NCBI GenBank assembly: GCA_022747635.1
Contig: JAKTNV010000014.1
Span: 12,865,110-12,929,109, forward strand
DNA length: 64,000 nt
From: Hetaerina americana
Lineage: Eukaryota; Arthropoda; Insecta; Odonata; Calopterygidae
Direction of reading: 5' to 3'
Shown here: positions 60,601-64,000 of the stretch, in pieces
How positions within the stretch are numbered: the first letter of the stretch is position 1
Layout of the letters: each line of letters starts with the position of its first letter
The notes under the pieces: model-generated
Databases searched by the model: none
Told to the model about the DNA's origin: nothing
The model's input: only the letters and a program-made list of their open reading frames with translations
Program-made: the position numbers and the translations under genes

Positions 60601-63043
60601 AGATATATATGTAAATCAGTTTAATTTTTTTTAAATCATAAACATGCCAGTTAAATAGACAAAAACTAAGAGTTAAATTCTAATTATAATGCTTCAATTG
60701 GTGAATAAAAGTCAAGTTTTTCCATTGTTAATGTGTCTTGTCCATTGTGTACATTCTTTGCACCAATATTTTTGAATCCTCTGAAGCTATGCTAAAAAAG
60801 CCAAGTTTAACCCGAGGATTCCCCGAATCCAGTCAGTTAATTTTGATAGTTAAGAGACCAGGGTTAATAATGTGTTTTTTCCAGCTAATGATTCAATCAT
60901 CAAAATATATTGGAGTTTTAGTTCAAAGGCCGAATAGATTTCTATGTAGGTTTTGGAACAAATATTTTATGACAAATGTTACTCTTTTTCGTCGTAATCT
61001 TCATTTTTTATTAAAATTGTTATACAGATAAAATATGATTGCTCATGTGTCTAATATACTGTTGTAGATTATGCATTATTGTCTTTTAATAAAAAATATG
61101 GATTCAGTGTGTAAATGCTTAAATTCTGCAGTGCCAAGCAATTGAAAAGAAATTGGAAGGAGGGCAGCTCTTTGTTGAATTTGAAAGGTTACCACGGAAG
61201 AGACCTGATGCAGTCTTCACCACTGCCCTTTTGCCTGAAAATGTTCCTCGAAATAGGTGAGTTTTGATTTTACCTTTGTTAAGTCCATCAATAAATGGTT
61301 TATGTGGCTGACATTAGTTAATTCTGTACAAGTAAACCATTTGATGATCATGAAAATATACCTTCTTTCAAGTTTTTGTTCACTGCTATCTTTTGTCATT
61401 GTCTAATATATTTGCTTTTGTGAAATACAGTTCAGAATCATCATTATTAGACACCCAATAGAGTAACCTATAAAATAAAAATGCCTTTTGGACAGGGGTA
61501 TCTTTTTGAAGAACATAGTAATAATATGAATTTATTTTCTGTAGTGCCTAGTAATATTAGGACTGGAAACGAAAAAAAATTAATTATAATGTGAATTTTT
61601 TGTTATATTTCAAACATATCATAACACCTCAAATGTTCCTAAAAATTATTTCTGATTCACCTTTTTTTATTTTCAATGCATGACACTATAAGAGGTAAAC
61701 CTTTGTATTCAATGGAAATATTTGTTTCAGATATCCCGATGTATTGCCATATGAAGACAATAGAGTTAGACTAACACCATCAAAGGATAACAAAACTGGG
61801 TATATTAATGCTTCTCATATAAATGTGAGTATTAAAATGACATATATTATCAAGAGAAGTGCTCACTTAATATATTTTAATGGTGGCTTAAAATAAAATT
61901 CAAATATTAATTCCAAATAAAAATGTTTGTGAACCAAGTCATTTCAACATGACATATTGTCGAATGAATTTTATATCGAGTTATGTGGTTCGTGGACTTG
62001 AGGAAATGATGCATTATTTTGGTAAAGTTGGTTTAAAACTATTAATATGGTTGATTATCTTGGGTCAATGTTATTAAAAACTTGGGGTAACATAATTTTA
62101 AAATTTACAAGGGATCTAATAAAAAAATAGTAATTGAAATGTGCATGCTGCTGGTGGAAGAAATTTAAGGGTTAGAAAACTTTTTCTTATCAGAATACCT
62201 TTAGATCTCTAATTCATGTATGGAATCTGGGTGAGGATGTATGTTATTGTGATGATTCAACATAGTATATCCTGATTCATTGAAAAATGTTAAGAAAACT
62301 TAAAAAATATCACTATAATGCCTACAGACATAAGTTTGGATTCGCTAGAGGAATGATTTAGCTAGGTTAGATTCTTTGAATAACTCAGAATGGTGGGTTC
62401 ATTGCCTCTTAAGTGTAATGAATTACTTAAAGTCTATGTAATATTATCGAGTAGCCTATAAATATGTTTACAGAATTAATACTTTTTACGGATCAAAATA
62501 ATTTTCAAGTATTAATTTTGTCAACCCCTTGTTTTTAAAGTGTGATGGAGCTTTCTAGTGGTTTTTCTTGCTGCTCAATTATGATTTCAAGCCAAAATCA
62601 TTTGTGTATCAATATTTTGGCAAAAGGGGGACTATTTTTTGAATGATATGACTTGTAATTGATTTGGTGTGCACTGTTCAAATTGTAAATATTATTGTCG
62701 CTCCTACACATCACTCCTAATGTCTCTCTGCAAGGTGATAACCAATCGAAGTAGCTCAACTGTGGGATCTCAGCGTCAGGCCCATCATGCCAGAAGACAG
62801 CATTACAGTCAGCAAGGACAGCAGCAGAGGTGTCCATACATAGCTGCCCAAGCACCACTTCCAGAGACACGCACTCACTTTTGGCGTATGGTGTGGGAGT
62901 TCCAAGTGAACCTAGTTGCCAGCCTCACTTCTCCTAACACATTACCTTCCTCTGGTGGTTCAATACCTCCCTCCACGTATGCACCATATTATCCCACACC
63001 ATCATCTGTGCCGGGTGAGCCCAAGTGCATGGAATTTGGTGAA
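24473..63043 (+). CDS. Pez: FERM-domain protein tyrosine phosphatase, PTPN14/PTPN21 (Pez) orthologue, partial
   Basis: Non-receptor tyrosine phosphatase of the cell cortex; its relatives act in Hippo signalling (with Kibra/Yorkie) and at junctions. Eighteen coding exons join in phase to 1160 residues. Residues 1-341 are the FERM domain, starting [15 protein letters not shown] as in human PTPN14, with an insertion at about 70-110. The linker (342-984) keeps [13 protein letters not shown] (513-525), the WW-binding motif PPPPY (682-686), three S[ST]PDL repeats (658-662, 709-713, 752-756), Gly-rich runs, PIYENVP (820-826) and a basic patch (916-937). The PTP domain starts at about 985: [47 protein letters not shown] (1106-1112). 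It has two insertions. WPD, HCSAGVGRTG and the stop lie beyond the right edge. All introns are GT-AG except one GC-AG after 51186. The ATG sits directly after a splice acceptor, so the 5' UTR is in upstream exon(s). Introns hold many transposons. Confidence 0.95.
24817..25094 (+). CDS. Pez: Pez coding exon 2
   Basis: Residues 59-150 plus two bases. [12 protein letters not shown] and [15 protein letters not shown] are separated by a Gly/Gln-rich insertion of about 36 residues absent from vertebrate homologues. Ends [10 protein letters not shown]; donor AG|GTAAGA. Confidence 0.95.
25150..25984 (-). mobile_element. Truncated mariner transposon
   Basis: The right end reads AAAGTTTTTGAACAGACCTTG followed by TA (25985-25986), the inverted terminal repeat of the family that also begins at 63313. 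The minus strand encodes the transposase N-terminus: [38 protein letters not shown] and SVKDDE. The left part (about 25200-25330) matches the central coding region, as at 63900-64000. The C-terminal half and left terminus are missing. The left limit is approximate. Confidence 0.8.
25990..26270 (-). mobile_element. Non-LTR retrotransposon reverse transcriptase fragment
   Basis: Minus-strand frames give [23 protein letters not shown] and [16 protein letters not shown], matching the catalytic motif A region and following helix of LINE reverse transcriptases (usual form DFSKAFD, SYLxxR). Frameshifts are present. It directly abuts the mariner end at 25984. Confidence 0.7.
26345..26465 (-). repeat. 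tRNA-derived SINE-like remnant
   Basis: On the minus strand, CAACTCAAGAGGTCGCAGGT followed by TCCATTCCC resembles the anticodon-to-T-arm half of a tRNA, with B box GGTTCCATTCC. Related pieces occur at 47580-47660 and 52565-52640. Confidence 0.5.
26714..26921. mobile_element. Palindromic Penelope-like mini-insertion
   Basis: A 208-bp insertion flanked by a 17-bp duplication TATGACTTTGATCAGTT (26697-26713 and 26922-26938). Bases 26753-26836 and 26837-26920 form a nearly perfect 84-bp inverted repeat meeting at CTCAGGTACCTGAG. A one-sided tail of about 38 bp (26714-26751) reads AATAGTTTCAGCCTC..., the same tail as in the 33.9-kb insertion but on the other side. Each arm carries a hammerhead-like motif. 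No coding sequence remains. It lies in Pez intron 2. Confidence 0.85.
26838..26876 (+). ncRNA. Hammerhead-ribozyme-like motif, second Penelope-like family
   Basis: CTGAGGA (fits CUGANGA), one unpaired base, the helix GACGC/GCGTC with loop CGTA, then GAAAC. The layout is the same as the motif at 11335-11369 although the sequence differs, which suggests selection on structure. A mirror copy lies in the left arm on the minus strand. Confidence 0.5.
27018..27115 (+). CDS. Pez: Pez coding exon 3
   Basis: Residues 151-183 plus one base: [21 protein letters not shown]2 lobe. Confidence 0.93.
27212..27282 (+). CDS. Pez: Pez coding exon 4
   Basis: Residues 184-207: [20 protein letters not shown], the equivalent of ADFGDYN...FLREYVLFP in PTPN14. 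Donor AAG|GTAAGC, phase 0. Confidence 0.93.
28416..28604 (+). CDS. Pez: Pez coding exon 5
   Basis: Residues 208-270, F2-F3 boundary, ending [20 protein letters not shown]. Donor AAG|GTACTG. Confidence 0.93.
29814..29890 (+). CDS. Pez: Pez coding exon 6
   Basis: Residues 271-295 plus two bases: FERM F3 strands [19 protein letters not shown]. The acceptor TTCACAG|GATGAAG is preceded by another AG 23 bases upstream. Confidence 0.92.
30407..30700 (+). repeat. tRNA-derived SINE
   Basis: About 290 bp. The tRNA-like head starts CCGCGGTAGTCCAGTGGGTA, with A box TAGTCCAGTGGG (30416-30427) and B box GGTTTGATTCT (30460-30470), spaced as in a RNA polymerase III promoter. The body contains the short palindrome GTGTGAATTTCACAC. 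It cannot fold into a complete modern tRNA. Ends are approximate. Confidence 0.75.
31635..31770 (+). CDS. Pez: Pez coding exon 7
   Basis: Residues 296-341: [16 protein letters not shown] to [12 protein letters not shown], the end of FERM F3. Confidence 0.94.
32960..33035 (+). repeat. tRNA-like SINE head remnant
   Basis: GGATGCCTTGGTAGCTCAAT contains a good A box (TAGCTCAATTGG), but the B box is decayed. It lies in Pez intron 7. Confidence 0.45.
33900..34862. mobile_element. Penelope-like foldback insertion
   Basis: A 963-bp insertion flanked by a 13-bp duplication AGGAAATAAGATA (33887-33899 and 34863-34875). The left arm, about 33900-34320, and right arm, about 34400-34826, are near-perfect inverted copies. 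A 36-bp tail (34827-34862) is present only on the right. The outer ends match the 26.7-kb palindrome, including the hammerhead-like motif (right arm near 34740-34778, with one base changed next to GAAAC). The centre and start of the right arm encode a plus-strand C-terminal peptide. It lies in Pez intron 7. Confidence 0.85.
34321..34461 (+). pseudogene. C-terminal coding remnant of a Penelope-like element
   Basis: 46 codons ending [23 protein letters not shown] then a short Leu-rich tail. The basic stretch with [10 protein letters not shown] resembles what follows the GIY-YIG domain in Penelope-like proteins. No catalytic residues remain. Confidence 0.45.
35522..35710 (+). CDS. Pez: Pez coding exon 8
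   Basis: Residues 342-404. HTFYMQNEQ continues the F3 helix (HKFYKQNK in PTPN14), then the unstructured linker begins. Confidence 0.9.
36590..37490. mobile_element. Decayed mariner remnants
   Basis: Plus-strand pieces resemble a mariner transposase: [45 protein letters not shown], and a C-terminal [17 protein letters not shown], with stops, frameshifts and the middle missing. A minus-strand piece at about 36600-36710 ([12 protein letters not shown]) looks like a C-terminus in the opposite orientation, next to CTGTCCAGAAAGTAACCTAC, which resembles a mariner end. Limits are approximate. In Pez intron 8. Confidence 0.6.
37819..37959 (+). CDS. Pez: Pez coding exon 9
   Basis: Residues 405-451, Gly/Ser-rich linker. 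Phase 0 at both ends, so the exon could be skipped without a frameshift. No motif recognised. Confidence 0.8.
37960..41190 (+). other. Pez intron 9
   Basis: 3.2 kb of AT-rich DNA. No exon, RNA gene or mobile element was recognised. Confidence 0.5.
41191..41363 (+). CDS. Pez: Pez coding exon 10
   Basis: Residues 452-508 plus two bases. A His/Gln-rich start ([14 protein letters not shown]) is followed by [12 protein letters not shown]. Donor AAG|GTAAAA. Confidence 0.85.
42377..43167 (-). mobile_element. Internally deleted mariner transposon
   Basis: The right end reads ...GGACCCTG followed by TA (43168-43169). The minus strand encodes the transposase N-terminal half: [53 protein letters not shown], then [20 protein letters not shown]. 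About 42380-42560 corresponds to a later coding part (GCTGTAAGGGGGGTGAGTCA resembles the matching site in the 8.86-kb element). Left terminal repeat not found. Confidence 0.8.
43270..44640 (-). mobile_element. Non-LTR retrotransposon, 5' half with endonuclease domain, decayed
   Basis: Minus-strand fragments include [32 protein letters not shown] (the GDFN motif of apurinic-like endonucleases, here GNFN) and [18 protein letters not shown] (usual form N..PTR....S.IDYV), then a linker region at 43273-43509. Several frameshifts. No reverse transcriptase follows within the fragment. Confidence 0.75.
45742..45988 (+). CDS. Pez: Pez coding exon 11
   Basis: Residues 509-591. [13 protein letters not shown] is a conserved block of PTPN14/PTPN21; a Gly-rich run follows, then [11 protein letters not shown] (VYSQPEMRE in PTPN14). 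Confidence 0.93.
46919..47118 (+). CDS. Pez: Pez coding exon 12
   Basis: Residues 592-657 plus two bases: Gly/Ala-rich linker. Donor AG|GTAAGT. Confidence 0.88.
47580..47660 (-). repeat. tRNA-derived SINE-like remnant
   Basis: On the minus strand, CTAACTCAAGGGTCATAGGT followed by TCAAGTCCCA includes an intact B box (GGTTCAAGTCC). Confidence 0.55.
47946..47978. repeat. (TTTA)n simple repeat, retrotransposon tail
   Basis: Tandem TTTA units with one extra T; they form the 3' tail of the adjacent minus-strand retrotransposon. Confidence 0.85.
47946..48715 (-). mobile_element. 5'-truncated non-LTR retrotransposon, 3' end
   Basis: The minus-strand open frame 48696-48094 (200 residues) is the C-terminal part of a LINE reverse transcriptase: [46 protein letters not shown] and [16 protein letters not shown] are the usual landmarks downstream of the catalytic motifs. 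The minus-strand 3' end runs into an (AAAT)n tail, seen as TTTA repeats at 47946-47978. The frame is long and intact, so the insertion is fairly young. No target duplication identified. Confidence 0.85.
50916..51186 (+). CDS. Pez: Pez coding exon 13 (PPPPY motif; GC donor)
   Basis: Residues 658-748. STPDL, then LYKPPPPYP (WW-domain ligand), then NSTPDL. The reading frame and the homologous start of exon 14 require the 3' end at CAG|GCATGT, a GC-type donor. Confidence 0.92.
51755..51843. repeat. 89-nt hairpin-forming sequence in Pez intron 13
   Basis: The 5' arm TCTCAGGCATCACTTGGTGG and onward (51755-51782) pairs with GGAATACTTCCACCAAGTGA and onward (51814-51843), about 27 bp with one T/G wobble-type mismatch, around a loop of about 32 bases. 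The size suits either a tiny inverted-repeat transposon or a microRNA-like precursor. Confidence 0.6.
52565..52640 (-). repeat. tRNA-derived SINE-like remnant
   Basis: On the minus strand, AGCCCTAGTGGCATTGGGTA (A box-like) is followed by CCAGAGGTCGCAAGTTTTAT (decayed B box). Confidence 0.45.
52650..54183 (+). mobile_element. Non-LTR retrotransposon fragment with endonuclease and partial reverse transcriptase
   Basis: Plus-strand frames give [20 protein letters not shown] and [12 protein letters not shown] (endonuclease), [20 protein letters not shown], a connecting region, then the reverse transcriptase: [57 protein letters not shown] and ACFVDFEK. It stops just before the catalytic motif A aspartate block (AFDRV). 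Frameshifts occur near 53140-53440 and 53650-53760. It resembles the abundant insect proteins annotated as craniofacial development protein 2-like. In Pez intron 13. Confidence 0.85.
54371..54522 (+). CDS. Pez: Pez coding exon 14
   Basis: Residues 749-798 plus two bases: [12 protein letters not shown] (VSGSSPDLVTR in PTPN14), then a Gln/His-rich stretch. Confidence 0.92.
55604..56159 (+). CDS. Pez: Pez coding exon 15
   Basis: Residues 799-984, the largest exon. [15 protein letters not shown] suggests a tyrosine phosphorylation site; a GC-rich segment encodes Gly/Ser/Glu runs and a basic patch NKKKRR...GRHRKW. Donor GTG|GTGAGT, phase 0. Confidence 0.92.
56160..61131 (+). other. Pez intron 15
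   Basis: 5.0 kb, the longest Pez intron in the window. Contains the mariner at 57394-58236. A degenerate open frame near 60189-60440 is unassigned. Confidence 0.6.
57394..58236 (+). mobile_element. Internally deleted mariner-family transposon
   Basis: An 843-bp element with TA on both sides (57392-57393, 58237-58238). The terminal inverted repeats start CAGGGTGCGG (left) and CAGGGTACGG (right, reverse complement), both reaching TCCGGACAAAT. Plus-strand coding parts: [20 protein letters not shown] (from 57525, helix-turn-helix region, ending at a TGA), then [18 protein letters not shown] and KEFRPLSGP...[10 protein letters not shown] (second and third catalytic blocks). The central region with the first catalytic Asp is deleted. 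Confidence 0.88.
61132..61256 (+). CDS. Pez: Pez coding exon 16 (start of PTP domain)
   Basis: Residues 985-1025 plus two bases: [19 protein letters not shown] and [10 protein letters not shown] (ALPENAERS in PTPN14). Confidence 0.94.
61731..61824 (+). CDS. Pez: Pez coding exon 17
   Basis: Residues 1026-1057: [16 protein letters not shown] and [15 protein letters not shown] motif 1. Donor AAT|GTGAGT. Confidence 0.95.
61825..62734 (+). other. Pez intron 17
   Basis: AT-rich, no features recognised. It separates the two exons that flank the first phosphatase insertion. Confidence 0.5.
62735..63043 (+). CDS. Pez: Pez coding exon 18 (last in window)
   Basis: Residues 1058-1160. A Gln/His/Ser-rich insertion precedes [18 protein letters not shown] and [15 protein letters not shown]; a Pro/Ser/Tyr-rich insertion then leads to EPKCMEFGE. 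Donor GAA|GTAAGT, phase 0. Confidence 0.93.
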
Positions 63044-63312
63044 GTAAGTTGACTCAAAACTCATACATTTCATTAGTATTTATACAGAGATGAGCACTTA
63101 TTAAAATTTGTCTTGAGGTGATTCCAAATTTTTTACATTAGGGGATCAAATCATCTTGAGAATTTTAATGCTGTTATCAATCCAAGGTGACTTCAGACTG
63201 GTCAGAGGCCAACTATTTCTCTTAGCAATTGGTTACTAATGTGTATACAGAAAGGAATACTTCCTTTATAAATTTACAAAATTTCACACAACTCCTTGTT
63301 TTTACCCATTTA

Positions 63313-64000
63313 CGAGGTCTGTTCAAAAAGTATTGGGACTTTTGTGTTTTTTCAAAAATTATTTATTTATTTATGAATATCTATTTTGTCCCCTTCAAAG
63401 TAATCCCCATTTAATATTATACACTTGTGCCAAAGTTTTTTCCAATCCTCAAAGCACTTCAAAAATAATTTTTTGTGATCATGTTCAGCTCCTCCTTTGA
63501 TGCAGTCTTTATTTCGTCAATCGTAGCATAGCGTAATCTTTTCATGGGCCTCTTTAGTTTTGGGAACAAGAAAAAGTCCCTGGGGGCCAGATCTGGGGAA
63601 TACAATGGTTGCAGTATCATTAGTGTGTTGTTTTTGGCCAAAAATTCGCACACAAGTAACGATGTGTGAGCAGGGGTGTTTTCATGGTCTGAAAGTCAAT
63701 TTTTGTTCTTCCATAAATCCGGGCATTTGTAGTGGATTGCTTTGTGCAAATTGCTCATAACTTGCAGGTAATATTCCTTATTTACTGTTCTGCCCTGTGG
63801 CAAGAACTCATGATGCACCACGCCCCTGCAATCGGAGAAAACTGTCAACAAAACTTACTCATTCGACCAAACTTGGCGTGCTTTTTTGGTCTTTGCTCAT
63901 GCTGCAGCTTCCATTGGGATGATTGAGCTCTAGTTTCCATGTCATAACCATAAACCCATGATTCGTCACCAAGTTATGACCCTCTGGAGTAAATTTGGGT
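63313..64000 (-). mobile_element. Mariner transposon, left part (runs off the window)
   Basis: The left end after TA (63311-63312) reads CGAGGTCTGTTCAAAAAGTA, a typical mariner terminal repeat. The minus strand encodes the transposase C-terminus: MCEFLAKNN, LQPLYSPDLAPRDFFLFPKL (third catalytic Asp), KRPMKRLRYATIDEIKTASK and FEDWKKLWHKCI. Same family as the fragment at 25150-25984. In Pez intron 18. Confidence 0.88.

Noticed and set aside
1..64000. CRISPR arrays, bacterial operons, ribosomal RNA genes
   Set aside because: None seen; the DNA is eukaryotic with spliced genes and no regularly spaced repeats.

Overview
The window is a stretch of animal nuclear DNA, almost certainly from an insect. 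Genes are split into short exons with GT-AG introns from about 75 bp to 5 kb. Intergenic DNA is AT-rich, and the mobile elements are of animal type: several mariner families, non-LTR retrotransposons, Penelope-like elements and tRNA-derived SINEs. The order cannot be fixed from the sequence. Intron sizes and the mix of mariner and Penelope elements suggest a large, repeat-bearing genome.

Four protein-coding genes are supported, all read by joining exons in phase. (1) Left edge, minus strand: the first four coding exons (191 residues) of transportin-1 (importin beta-2), running off the left end. (2) 5150-5769, plus strand: a complete three-exon, 149-residue nucleoredoxin-like protein that lacks the usual active-site cysteines. 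It starts 671 bp from the transportin start, head to head. (3) 12140-21474, minus strand: a six-exon, 197-residue phospholipid-hydroperoxide glutathione peroxidase. It has cysteine rather than selenocysteine in the active site, an N-terminal leader, and a second ATG exactly at the first splice site. (4) 24473 to beyond the right edge, plus strand: the insect orthologue of PTPN14/PTPN21 (Drosophila Pez). This is a FERM-domain tyrosine phosphatase; 18 coding exons (1160 residues) lie in the window, and the end of the phosphatase domain is outside it.

The genes do not form an operon. Shared biology is limited: the glutathione peroxidase and the nucleoredoxin-like protein both have a thioredoxin fold, and Pez is a cortical, Hippo-linked phosphatase carrying a PPPPY motif for WW-domain partners.

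Mobile DNA fills much of the rest. A full-length but decayed mariner with TA duplications lies at 8857-10198. A second, internally deleted mariner lies at 57394-58236, and other mariner remnants lie at about 25.15-25.98, 36.6-37.5, 42.4-43.17 and from 63.31 kb to the end. Non-LTR retrotransposon pieces lie at about 26.0-26.27, 43.27-44.64, 47.95-48.72 and 52.65-54.18 kb. Three inverted-repeat insertions (10604-11451, 26714-26921, 33900-34862) have 12-17 bp target duplications, a one-sided tail and hammerhead-like motifs. The first encodes a GIY-YIG endonuclease domain, which marks them as Penelope-like elements. They are the most distinctive structures in the window. No wholly new system was found; the points most worth a second look are these foldback elements, the cysteine-less nucleoredoxin-like protein, the dual-start glutathione peroxidase, a GC-AG intron and phosphatase-domain insertions in Pez, and an 89-nt hairpin in a Pez intron.
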